Below the pieces are notes generated by a model, which worked only from the letters and a program-made list of their open reading frames with translations, was not told the origin of the DNA and did not search any database. Positions 13,731-23,696 of a DNA stretch of 64,000 nucleotides are shown here, in pieces. Both the position numbers and the translations under genes were made by a program. Numbering within the stretch: the first letter of the stretch is position 1; each line of letters starts with the position of its first letter. This DNA is from Epiperipatus broadwayi (Eukaryota > Onychophora > Udeonychophora > Euonychophora > Peripatidae), in the NCBI GenBank assembly GCA_028023455.1, contig JAQFVV010000031.1, positions 3,348,001-3,412,000 on the forward strand, given 5' to 3'.

Positions 13731-13800
13731 CCCAGGTCAGCAACACCTGAAGAAGAGGGGAGAATAATATCTCTCGAATCACAGTGCATATACTAACCTG
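13731..13800 (+). ncRNA. degenerate hammerhead-like motif, right arm of family 3 pair
   Basis: CUGAAGA at 13747-13753 is followed by one A, stem II GAGGG/CUCUC and GAAUC. Stem I can form as CAC/GUG plus CAGGU (13731-13735) with ACCUG (13796-13800) across an internal loop. The third A of GAAA is U and the short stem III is lost, so this copy is probably inactive. The paired segments agree with the left arm through G-U or Watson-Crick pairs. Confidence 0.45.
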
Positions 13801-14339
13801 TTTGATGTGCTATTATTAACAGTTCAATGTATTTAGAATATTTAAATAAAAGTTAATTTTTTCTAAAGACATTTAATACACATATTGGATGATGGAAATA
13901 GTCCAATATAAAAATACAAGTAAAACACTAAGATATATACTGTGTATTATTTTACCTATATTAATAACAAGTTTAGTATTATAAGAAATGAATGTTTAAA
14001 ATTTTTTTAATTTCTATATCTATTAAATTTAATTCCCAAGTAACCTGTTTCAATATTATGTGCAAAGTATCTGTGTAACTTGGTGATTTATTGTCAAGGA
14101 TTTTTTTTTTTTTTAAAGTGTTAAGAGTAATGATTTTTATAAAATTAATTTTATCTAGTTTTTTTACTGTACAAATAAATATTGCAGCATTTTATAGATG
14201 TATTTTTTGAAATAGCAGAAAAAAAAACAAGAAATCCTATTACCAGCTATAATAAATTTTATTGTGTATTATATATTTCAGTTATTTAAAAGTTTTGACT
14301 TCCCTCCAAAATATATCTTTATACAATAAAATATATTAC

Positions 14340-14398
14340 AGCATTTTTTTTTTTTTTGGATTGTTGTGTTGTCGTCGTCGTCCCCCCCCCCCCCCCAT
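14340..14398 (+). repeat. simple tract: T run, gtc repeats, C run
   Basis: A T15 tract, four gtc/gtt-like triplets and a run of about 15 C precede the CLIC gene by about 440 bp. No function is implied; the C run may vary in length. Confidence 0.8.
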
Positions 14399-14788
14399 AA
14401 GTTGTTTCACATTTCAAACTATAATTTGGAAAATTTGTGAATTATTTAAATGTGTTTTTTAAGATTTATTATTTTATTCTCAATATATTTAATATTTATT
14501 ACTAATTCTAATTTAATTTTACTTCATTGTAAGTATCATTTTATAAATCTAGATATATTGAAAGCATGTTTAAGTATTAAAATTCAGATGTAAAGCATTT
14601 TACATGACATTTTATGTTGTGTAATTGTTTTATTTTGGAAATATTTTTTCAATATATCCCAAGATTTTAAGACTTATTTTTGCATGTGGATTACATTGCA
14701 TGGATTCGAGCATGGTTTGAAGGATTCACTTTGCCTTTTACTAACTCAATACTTCTGATGATGTCACAATATATTTTATTGTTGCTAT

Positions 14789-14834
14789 AGGTGCACTACA
14801 AAAAAATTGATCAACTTTCAAGAACAAAACAAGA
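14789..14834 (+). promoter_or_regulatory. possible 3' splice site and 5' leader of the CLIC gene
   Basis: A T-rich stretch ending in gctatag (AG at 14789-14790) would start an exon at 14791 with a 44-nt leader before the ATG at 14835. The ATG has A at -3. Whether an upstream non-coding exon exists cannot be seen here. Without splicing, the leader would simply be longer. Confidence 0.35.
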
Positions 14835-15590
14835 ATGAGTGTTCCAGATATACCAGCCAAACACATTGAGTTGTTTGTCAAAGCCGGTGCGGATGGTGTG
14901 CGTTATGGGGCTTGCCCATTTTGTCAACGGATTTTTATGATTCTACTTTTAAAATCGCAAAAAGGCCATCTTACATTTACAGTCAATTCTGTTAATTTGG
15001 CTAAACCTAGTGATGATTTCCGAGATGCTGGATTGAGACGGGTTCCTGCCTTAAAACATGGTACCTGTGCTTTTGATAATTTGGATGAAATTGTGCAGTA
15101 CCTCGATGAGCACTTCACTGCCATTGATTTGGGTTATGATAATGTTCTTGCTGATCGTGCAGTTAAAGATGTTTTTTCCCGTTTTTGCTTCTTCATCAAG
15201 GAGGTGTCCAAAGATCCCTTCAATCTCATCAATGAATTGAAGAAATTGAACAGCTTCCTGGTGCAGCAGTTGAAAAATGGTCGCTACCTCTGTGGAGATT
15301 CCATGACTCATCTTGATTGTGAAATTTTGCCAAAGTTACAACATATCCGTGTAGCAACGAAAAGCCTTAAGAATTTTGATATCCCTTCTGATTTACCTGC
15401 TGTCTGGCAGTATCTTAAAAATGCATATGCAGATCCAGTTTTTACAAAGTCTTGTCCATCAGATCAAGAAATAACCATACATTGGGCTGACAAGCAAGAA
15501 ACACCCAACTTGACCCTAGAACAACATGCTCAGTTAACAAATGAAGTACCTTTTTATTCTTTTGATGTACCACCAAATATACAATTTTAA
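14835..15590 (+). CDS. CLIC: chloride intracellular channel protein (CLIC/EXC-4 family)
   Basis: This is an intact 251-codon frame, close to the usual 240-255 residues. CLICs are GST-fold proteins found soluble in the cytosol and, under some conditions, in membranes where they conduct anions; soluble forms can have glutaredoxin-like activity. An N-terminal thioredoxin-fold half (about residues 10-100) carries the active-site motif C27-P-F-C30 in GACPFCQRIFM, the segment that forms the single membrane helix. It is followed by the cis-proline region RRVPAL (near 69-74). An all-helical C-terminal half (about 105-251) has the family signature GDSMTHLDCEILPKLQHIRV and the CPSDQEI segment. The whole coding sequence is one exon, whereas animal CLIC genes I know of are split, so this may be a retained retrocopy or an intron-poor locus. 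No stop or frameshift is present and codon use is conservative, so I infer it is expressed. Candidate poly(A) signals lie 235-245 bp downstream. Confidence 0.93.
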   Translation: MSVPDIPAKHIELFVKAGADGVRYGACPFCQRIFMILLLKSQKGHLTFTVNSVNLAKPSDDFRDAGLRRVPALKHGTCAFDNLDEIVQYLDEHFTAIDLGYDNVLADRAVKDVFSRFCFFIKEVSKDPFNLINELKKLNSFLVQQLKNGRYLCGDSMTHLDCEILPKLQHIRVATKSLKNFDIPSDLPAVWQYLKNAYADPVFTKSCPSDQEITIHWADKQETPNLTLEQHAQLTNEVPFYSFDVPPNIQF

Positions 15591-15824
15591 AACTTTGTCT
15601 CATAGCTGAACTTATTGAATGCATTTTTTTTTTTATGAAATATTTTGCATTATGTTAAACTACTTTTAAAGGTATTGTTTTAGTAAGTTTATATTTATAA
15701 TCATTTTATTCTTTTTTTTTTTTTTTATTGCTAAGCTTTTACCAAAAATGTCACAAATATATACATGCCTTAATTAAACAGGTGTTTCTGTATTATTTTT
15801 TTTTTATATCTAAAGTATTTTTAT

Positions 15825-15835
15825 AATAAAATAAA
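15825..15835 (+). terminator. candidate poly(A) signals of the CLIC gene
   Basis: Two overlapping AATAAA hexamers lie about 240 bp after the CLIC stop codon. AATAAA is common by chance in DNA this AT-rich, so confidence is low. Confidence 0.35.
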
Positions 15836-15839
15836 AGAG

Positions 15840-17890
15840 CATTCTTATATTTGCATATATATTTCTTATTTTGATCTTACATTTTATTTATAAGGGTTTT
15901 TTTTTTAATTAAAATATGCTATTTTAAACTTTTTTTATATTGCAAAATGAATTTCTATTATAATTTTTTTAATATTTTCTATTTACATATTTTTTTTTTT
16001 TATTACACCAGTTATAAATTATATGATCTGTCAAAAACTTTTTTCTTTTCATTTTTTTTTTTTTTTTTTTAATAGAAAATAGTTTACTGACAAAAATAAA
16101 GCTTGGTGGTACATAGTAATCTGTAAACCAAGTAATGATTACTTGGTATTGTTAAAACATATATGTAGAAAATATCTTAATATTACTAATTAATAGTGTT
16201 ATTTCTTTTTTTAAATGATGCAAATGATTGTCAATTCCTTTTCATTTCCCTCACTCATGGTTCCAGAGCATTAAGCCTGATTTTTATACAAAAGAAAGTA
16301 TGGTAAAACAAAAAGTTATTATGCTCTTGGATTTGAACTTGGAGGATGTTTACAGGAATCATGAGTGGGTGAACTTATGTTAATGATCCAAGAGCATGAT
16401 GGCTTAAATTTGTTTTACTTAAGGTTATCTTTTTGTTGTAGAGTTTATTAGGCTGGCCATTTATTAATTTGAAGTTTCCTGTTACCCTGTTTCATCTAGT
16501 ATAAGTGGTAACTTGAACTAACCTTTTCCTCCATTTTCCATTGTTTGCATCATGAATTCTCTTCCTCTCTCCTTCCTGAATACATGCTTTGTTTTAACTG
16601 CTTCATTTGTATTGCTTCATTTTTTTAATTCATTTTCTTTGTAATAATTTAATGCTGTTTTATTTTATAATATGTAATTAGTTATATTTAATAACTCCCA
16701 ACTTCCATTACTAAAACAAGTAAAACTTCAGTTATCTGATTTAATTTTTATTAAAAATATATTATTTGGCAGATCCATAAATTGTTCAGAACCACCTGAG
16801 TTTTTTTTAATTTGTATTTTTTAATTTCTCAGAAACATAAATGTATTGTGCCATATCTTATCAGAAAACATGAATGAACATATTAACAGAAGATGAAATG
16901 CTTAAATTAATCTTAATCTGTTGTTTTTAAGCAACAGCACAAGTATATCATTAAACATTAAATTTCACATTGAAAGATCGAGTCAGATAGTAGAGGTTTT
17001 ACACATCTTTTTTTTTTCTACTCATATACAAGTGTTTTACAGTATTAATGATGTGTAAGAAGTCCATTAAACTTTATGATATAACTTTAAATGTTGAGGT
17101 TTAAGAGTAGCAGGCAATTGCAAACTACCAATGTTGATCAAAATAGTTTTAGTATGTATTGCCTATTTATTTCATTTGCCTTCAGGCAGAGAATTTAACA
17201 TACATATATATATATAAATTGTTTTCATAATACATATACGAACAAACTATGCAGCTTTTAATTTTCATTTATGTATATAGAAAATTGTGATGACTTTAAA
17301 AAAAAAAAAAGCAATATTTTCAAAATTGTTATAAATTTTTTATTTTTTTGATTACAAAATTAATCTTAAATGTATAAGAAAATATGTTAAATATTTTTTT
17401 GAAAAATTATAGTTTGAAAAACAAATCCTTGTTTTATTTGTAATTTGAATGGTTTGTTTTTAGTTTTAGCCAATATCAAATTCTGTAATAATTCTTGCCA
17501 TTATTGTAAAACATTTAACTAATAATAAAGCCCTGTTATATCATATTATAGATATTTACAATTTTTTTTAAAGTAATTTGTAATGTTTTTTTATTTACTA
17601 TATGTCTATTAATCATTTTAATAGTCTGTCTTTTAGTAATTTTAATATTAAAAAACTAATGTAAAACTACATTCACATGTGCTTGATCACAGTATATATA
17701 ATAACAAGATGTGTCATTTCATTTATAAACATGATTAATTATTATGTAACATTATGTGTTAACTTTGAGTCTCTAAAAATTAACTTTTCAAGAATTTTTT
17801 TTTATAATATTAAAAGAAATTTTATTATACAGATTGAAGACATTATAACTTAAGTACTGTATTTCAGTTCTGCTGAAAATACATTACTTT
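15840..17890. other. AT-rich spacer with a small hairpin
   Basis: No supported gene. At 16250-16400 there is a hairpin repeat: atgctcttggat (about 16320-16332) pairs with atccaagagcat (about 16386-16398), and ctcatg-ttcc occurs in inverted form on either side. On the minus strand agttcaaatcc resembles a pol III B box, so this may be another degenerate palindromic SINE. Confidence 0.4.
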
Positions 17891-17891
17891 T

Positions 17892-18090
17892 AAACTGAGA
17901 GAGCGCAAACCTCTCAAGCGTTTAGCGTTTAAACGCTTGAGAGGTTTGCACTCTCTCAGTTTATTTCAATACCGTCTGCGTTTGTAGAAATAAAATATTT
18001 ACATATATTAACGCTTGAGAGGTTTGCACTCTCTCAGTTTATTTCAATAGCGTCTGTGTTTGTAGAAATAAAATAGTATTTACATATATT
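17892..18090 (+). repeat. 32-bp-arm palindrome followed by a tandem direct repeat
   Basis: The arms 17892-17923 and 17931-17962 are inverted copies with one mismatch around a 7-bp loop. The right arm is the start of a unit of about 78 bp (17932-18009) that is directly repeated at 18010-18090, with few differences apart from a 3-bp insertion. Each unit ends in tttacatatatt. The units include ctctctcagtttatttcaat and a gtctgcgtttgtagaaat segment. Confidence 0.75.
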
Positions 18091-18317
18091 GCTGCAAGTT
18101 ATAACATCTAAAAACTACTGCGTAGTAAATCAAAAGATTTCACGCTGTATGTTTATAATTAGAACTCAGTGAGTTAAGTGTGAAGATATTTAAGATTCAC
18201 GCTGGCAGATCTAAGTACTTTGGACTGGCTTGGATATATAGACAGACAAGTAAAGAAGAGAGTGGAACCACTCTTTTCTTGTTAAATTCTCTGTCCCAGT
18301 ATTTGCGATCTGATTGG

Positions 18318-18385
18318 CTAAGGTTTGCACTCTCTCAGTTTATTTCAATACCGTCTGCGTTTGTAGAAATAAAATATTATTTACA
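18318..18385 (+). repeat. third, 5'-truncated copy of the 78-bp unit
   Basis: This copy matches the units at 17932-18090 from aggtttgcactctctcag to the tttacat end. The 227 bp separating it from the second unit shows no similarity to the unit. Confidence 0.75.
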
Positions 18386-18684
18386 TTACTTTTAATTACA
18401 ATTCATCTCTGAAATGGCATATACCCTGAGTATTATAGGTTGAACAATGTAAATTTGGAGCTAATAATCCATAATTTTTATTAGTCTTGATAAAACTGAA
18501 AAAATATTACTTCTGGGAACTATGCTATATATAAAGTACACAACTCCAATAAAACAAAAAAAAAACGTAAAATTTGTAAATTTGATACATTTTATAATGC
18601 ACAAAGAGCAATTTTTTTTTCTAAATGCAAAATGATCATGTTTAAAAAAGATTTGTAAATATATTTTACAATAAAGTACCCTAC

Positions 18685-18762
18685 ATGATCATATTTATTA
18701 ATAATATTTTGGGGATATTTTGTGCCGAACCAGCACTCATCAGTTAGATCATCTCCCACACA
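18685..18762 (-). mobile_element. family 1 hammerhead-SINE palindrome, left part (split by Tigger)
   Basis: Minus strand of 18721-18760 contains CUGAUGA, stem II GUGCUG-GUU-CGGCAC and AAAA, followed by diverged sequence. It is the inverted partner of 21617-21900; removing the Tigger insertion joins them. Stem I and the cleavage triplet are eroded here. Confidence 0.65.
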
Positions 18763-18764
18763 TA

Positions 18765-21616
18765 CACCTGGGTCTCGTTTTATGCGGATTTATGTAATGC
18801 GATGTTGAAGTTATGCGATTCATGTTTCTTCTTAATTTCTTTGTATGCGGCTTTGTTTTATGCGATAAAAATTACTGTCTTAGATCGAAAGTCGAACTCC
18901 TATAATGTGCTATTACTTTAAATATTATAAATTTCACGCACTTACATGTTATATTTAAAGTAATAGCGCATTATCGGATTTAGACTTCCATCTAATAATT
19001 TCAATATTTTCAGCGCTTTATAATAGTATTGTAATATATTTTATGCAATAAAGAAGTTCATAATTCACTTAAAATCAGGATTTTCCCATTTTATGTATAC
19101 ACATTAAATTTTACAAGATTATAATGTAAATTTGTTCAAACATTATAGATGCCTACACTATGCATGTTGTTTTTGCATTTTAAATCACATTCTATTTTTG
19201 CTTTTTAAAAAAAGAATACATAATCAATTAATAATTTAATGTCCGCAAGTTTATTTTTAAAAGGTGAGTAACAGCAATGGGCACAATTAAATTTGACAAT
19301 TAAAAATTAAAATCTGATTTTTAATTGTAATTAACAATTTAAAAATTACGTAATGTGACCTGAAATTAATGTGATGTGAAACGAGGAAATTTGATTTTTA
19401 AACGGAATTGAAAATTAAAAAATTAAAGACAAAAATAAGAATTTAATTTTTAATTGTTTTAATTAATTTTTTTCCAACAGTGGTGAGTAGGTATCTTTTT
19501 ATTATCATAAGTCTAAGTTCTTATTTTTATTTTACTTTACCCTAATGGAGAGGGGAAAAAAAAAAGAAAAGGAATATTTTTGGAAACAAAAATTTCAATT
19601 TTAGATAGCTTAGCGACAGGGGAAAGATCAACAGCAATTGGAAAACATTTTAGTTTGGGCGAATCTACTATAAGAGCAATTAAAAAAAATGAAGATGCAA
19701 TAAGAAAATCTCATTTTTGGCACAAAATTAAATGCCAAATTATCACGATATTCAAGAGATGATTTATTAGAAAAAATGGAATGAGCACTCGTAATCTGGA
19801 TCGAAGCATTATCTCAAAGAATTTCTTTAAGCAGTTATTTAATTCAACGAAAAGCTCTTCAGTTTTATTAACAAATAAATCTATCCGAATTGTCTATTTC
19901 CACTTCTTGGACTAATAAGGAATTTTTGGCTATCAAAGGATGGTTAACCGGGTTTTTTAAAAGGAATGCACTACATAATGTGAAGATTACAGGTGAGGTT
20001 GCATCGGCAGATGAAAAAGCTGCTAAAAAATTTCCTGAAGAATAAGTAAAAGTTATTGAAGATGGTGGATATTGTCCACACCAAGTATTTAATGCTGATG
20101 AAACAGGACTATTCTGGAAAAAAATACCTAGTCGAAAACTTATATCGCAAAGTCAGAGAAAAAATCCAGTGGGTTTACAGCAAGCAAAGATTGAATAACA
20201 TTGTTGCTTTGTAGCAATGAATCCGGAGATTGGATGCTGAAACCTCTCATGGTAAACCGATCTTTAAGACCACGCGCTTTAAAAGGTAAAGATAAAAAAT
20301 AACTGCAGGTACACTGGATGGCTAGTACAAAGGCTTGGGTGACAACTGCAATATTTACTGACTGGTTTAATAATTACTTTTTACCAGAAGTGGAAACATA
20401 TATGAACCAAAAAGGTCTGGATTTCAAAATTTTATTACTTGTTGACAACGCACCAGGTCATCCACATTTAGAACATCCAAATGTAAAGGTTATGTTTTTT
20501 CCATCTAATACAGCAAGCATTATTCAGCCATTAGATCAAGGCATAATTGCAACTTTTAAACAATATTACGTTAAACACACTTTTCAATTTATATTAGATG
20601 AACTAGAAAATGAATCAATAGAAGTAACTGACGCTTGGGAAAAATTTACAATCTTTGATTGTATAAATCATGTTGCATTTGTTGTTATTCAAAACCATAC
20701 ACTTTAAATGCCTGTTGGAAAAAGGTTTGGTCTATATGTCTTGAAAACAGTGCAGCTATTCAAACATCGGCATTATCAGATGAAATAATTACTTTAGCAC
20801 ATTATATTGGTGGAAAAGGTTTTGATTCCTTTAGCCAGAATGATATCGATGAATTGCTTGAGGATAATGTCTTAAATGACGATATTATTGCTATAGTTTA
20901 GATACAGAAGAAAATGTAGAAAAAGATAATGAAACAGAAGTGGAACCTGTTCCTTTCACTGCAAAAATGATTCGAGAAGGTTTTCAACTTTCTAATCAGT
21001 TGGCATATTATTTTCTTATTAATGACACTAATCATGAGTATGCTCTTAAATTCCGAGAGCTAAATGGTTGTATGTCTGGATATCGCGAGCTTCATAAACA
21101 ATTAATACCATCATCGTCTCAAAGTTTAATTACTAATTACATTGTCACCAGAAAACCATTAATCTAACATGAGACTGAAGTTGGTGCTAGTTGTACTTCC
21201 TCTTGTGACGAATTTGATTTTTTACCAGTTTGCAAACTAATCTGTTTATTGGCAAATAGCGATAATAATTAAAATACTGTACGTGTATGAAAAAATGTAA
21301 AATACTTTAAATTACACATAAAATTATATTGTTTTGAATAAAATTAAATACTATAGTTAATAAAAAAAAGTTTGTCTTGTATCAATTTTTTTTCAAATTT
21401 GAAATTTTTTATTAGTCATATTTTATTTTCTTATTATTTTTTTTTTTTGTGCGAATTTTAAAGGAATTTTATGTTGTTGCTTTGCTCTTATGTGAATTTT
21501 GAAAATTACAGTACTTATCCCCCATTTTTCAAGGTAAGTTACATATATTTTTGTGCAATTTCTTTTGTGCGCGTTTTCTGAGAAACCTATCTACTGCATA
21601 AAACGAGACCCAGGTA
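18765..21616 (+). mobile_element. Tigger (pogo-superfamily) DNA transposon, nearly full length
   Basis: It starts cacctgggtctcg and ends cgagacccaggta, terminal inverted repeats differing at the last base, with TA duplicated on both sides (18763-18764 and 21617-21618). A subterminal palindrome at about 18898-18990 (gtgctattactttaaat and its complement) is present in the deleted copies too. The 2852-bp element encodes a decayed transposase (separate entry). It is inserted in an older hammerhead-SINE palindrome. Confidence 0.9.
19550..21167 (+). pseudogene. Tigger transposase, broken by stops and frameshifts
   Basis: Tigger transposases bind terminal repeats through CENP-B-type helix-turn-helix domains and cut and paste DNA with a DDE/D catalytic core. 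Readable parts in order are an N-terminal HTH (ILDSLATGERSTAIGKHF then STIRAIKKNEDAI, 19580-19711); a second DNA-binding region (GWLTGFFKRNALHNVK, about 19950); first catalytic aspartate in FNADETGLFWKKIPSRK (about 20089); second in LLLVDNAPGHPH (about 20436-20470); and third in IIQPLDQGIIATFKQYY (about 20520-20570). The C-terminal tail follows in two more frames to a stop near 21167. At least four stops or frameshifts separate the parts, so no active enzyme is made. All three catalytic acidic residues are still legible. Confidence 0.88.
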
Positions 21617-21618
21617 TA

Positions 21619-21910
21619 TATATTATCTGTGCTCAGTTTATATTAAGATAGCAACTCTTCAAACTTTAATAGTCAAGCTTCACTCTTCATCCTGCAACTT
21701 AATATAAACTGAGCACAGGTTATATATGTGTGTGGGAGATGATCTGGACCAACTGATGAGTGCTGGTTCAGCACAAAATCCATATCTTGGAGATCATTTA
21801 TCTTTTCACATGTATGTGGTCATGTGTATTGGTTGTATAAGATGGAATGGATAGTTGTAGGGAAATTGAAAGTCTGAGTTCAAATCCCTTCTAATTACAT
21901 TAAATTCAGT
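21619..21910 (+). mobile_element. family 1 hammerhead-SINE palindrome, right part
   Basis: After a short inverted repeat (ctgtgctcagtttatatta at about 21626 and its complement ending near 21713), the plus strand carries a hammerhead-like motif (21737-21799). It is followed by atttatcttttcacatgt and a tRNA-like stretch with B box gagttcaaatccc (about 21878). The order and spacing match 35471-35640. Confidence 0.7.
21737..21799 (+). ncRNA. hammerhead ribozyme-like motif, family 1, G12 mutated
   Basis: CUGAUGA at 21753-21759; stem II GUGCUG/CAGCAC (6 Watson-Crick pairs) with loop GUU; then AAAA where GAAA is needed. A short stem III follows and cleavage triplet AUC ends at 21786. Stem I is CCAA (21749-21752) with UUGG (21787-21790), an internal loop, then AUGAUC (21739-21744) with GAUCAU (21792-21797). 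The architecture is complete, but the G12-to-A change should disable catalysis. Confidence 0.7.
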
Positions 21911-22575
21911 ATAGATAATATACTTTTGACTAAATATTTTGGGGGGTTATGTTGAAAGCATGTTTTATTTTTTTTATTATCTTTTCCAAATTTGATGCAC
22001 AGAAGTTTATGTAATAAAATATTTTCTAAGTGTAATGCTAAAAATTTTAGAACATACTAAAACATCAAAACAATTAGAGAGATTATAATTAATTATTTGA
22101 TAACAATCACTACCATGTTTTTATAAAAGAAAAAAAGTTATTAATAAAAAATAAAAATACCCAAAGCACATTTAATAGGTAACAAAAATCAGATATTTTG
22201 CTATTTACTTTATTTAAAAAAATATGGTACAATTAATTTTTTCTTATTGTTTCAGTCAGTGAATGAGTGAACACACAGTAAAAATACATATAAATGTGTC
22301 CCCTCAGTTTATTATTAATAATTATATTATTATTGTAAAATTTTTATAATCTTAATTTATATGTGCATATTATGCATATAAAAAAGTATATATATATATA
22401 TACATGTATCAATATACAATGTGTATTCTATTCTAATCAAAGTTTATCAAAAAAAGATGATGTATTATTCACTATACGCTTTTGTACATGAAGTAGACTT
22501 GAAACAAAATATAGCTTAGTTCACAATTCTATTGTATATATATTTTAGTTTAATCTTGAAAAAGAAAATGCAGTA
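21911..22575. other. AT-rich spacer
   Basis: Nothing supported. Short frames only. Confidence 0.5.
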
Positions 22576-23694
22576 CACCTGGGTCTCGTTTTACACGATA
22601 GATAGGTTCCTCAGAAAACACGCGCAAAAATAGATGTAACTTACATTGAAAAAGGGAGGATGCGGTCTGTGATTTTTCAAAATTCACATAAAAGCAAAGC
22701 ACCAACGTAAAATTTCTTTAAAATTCGCGCAAAAAAAAAAATAAGGAAATAAAATATGACTAATAAAAAATTTAAAATTTGAAAAAAATTGATACAAGAC
22801 AAACTTTTTAAACTATTTTTTAACTGTAATATTAGATTTTATTCAAAACAATATGTATTTTTATGCATACATTTTTTAATACACGTTTTAATTATTATCA
22901 CTATTTACCGGTAAACAAGTTCGTTTGCAAACTGGTTTTTGATTCTTCACAAGAGGAAATACAACTAGCACCAACTTCACTCTCATGTTGTGTTGTTTTC
23001 TGGTGACAGCGTAATTAGTAATTAATCTTTGAGATGATGATTTTATTGTTTATGAACGCGATATCCAGATATACAACCATTCAGCTCTCGTTGGAATTTA
23101 AGAGCACGTTCGTGATTAGTGTCATTTATAAGAAAATAATTTGCCAACTGATTAGAAAGTTGAAGATCTTCTCGAATCATTTTTGCAGTGAAAGGAACAG
23201 GTTCTACTTCTGTTTCATTATTTTTGTCTTTAATTTTCAATTCCGTTTAAAAATCAAATTTCCTTTCACTGTTATTATTCACCTTTTAAAAATAAACTTG
23301 CGGACACTAAATGATTAATAATTGATTACGTTCTTTTTTAAAAAGCAAAAACAGAATGTGATTTAAAATGCAAAATTAACACGCACAATGTTTGAACAAA
23401 TTTACATTATAATCTTGTAAAATTTAATATGTGTATACATAAAATGTGGAAATCATGATTTTAATTTCATTATTGCATAAAATCTTACTATTATAAAGCA
23501 CTGAAAATATTGAAATTACTAAGATGAAAATCGAATTCCAATAATGTGCTATTACTTTCAATATAACGTAAGTGCGCAAAATTTATTATTTAAAGTAGTA
23601 ATAGCGCATTATCGGAGTTCGACTTCCGATGAAACACGAATCGCGTAACTTCAAAATCGTGTTAAATAAGTCTGCGTAAAAAGAGACCCAGGTG
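22576..23694 (-). mobile_element. internally deleted Tigger derivative (copy 2)
   Basis: The ends cacctgggtctcg and ccaggtg match the Tigger at 18765, with TA duplications at 22574-22575 and 23695-23696. Orientation is reversed. Only the last part of the transposase remains, on the minus strand (23043-23240, with PVPFTAKMIRE and LINDTNHE), plus the subterminal palindrome near 23540-23620. The catalytic region is deleted, so it could only have moved using another copy's transposase. Confidence 0.88.
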
Positions 23695-23696
23695 TA

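Larger units (their letters stand above)
13381..13930. mobile_element. palindromic pair of tRNA-derived SINEs (family 3, hammerhead-like)
   Basis: Two copies of one SINE lie head to head. The left copy reads on the minus strand (arm 13381-13632) and the right copy on the plus strand (arm 13685-13930). The loop between them keeps a single A-box region (ggttcagttgattagagg on the minus strand). B-box-like sequence (ggttcaaatccc / gattcaaatccc) is in both arms. Downstream of it each arm holds a hammerhead-like core (separate entries), then a 3' body ending near tattggactatttcc or its complement. The direct repeat agatatatact at 13370-13380 and 13931-13941 flanks the whole palindrome, so the dimer appears to have inserted as one unit. 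Confidence 0.8.

Noticed and set aside
14755-14800. CUGAUGA near the CLIC leader
   Set aside because: No GAAA block or pairing arms; chance occurrence of seven bases.
15051-15311. Antisense and shifted frames across the CLIC gene
   Set aside because: Shadows of the CLIC coding frame, with no independent support.
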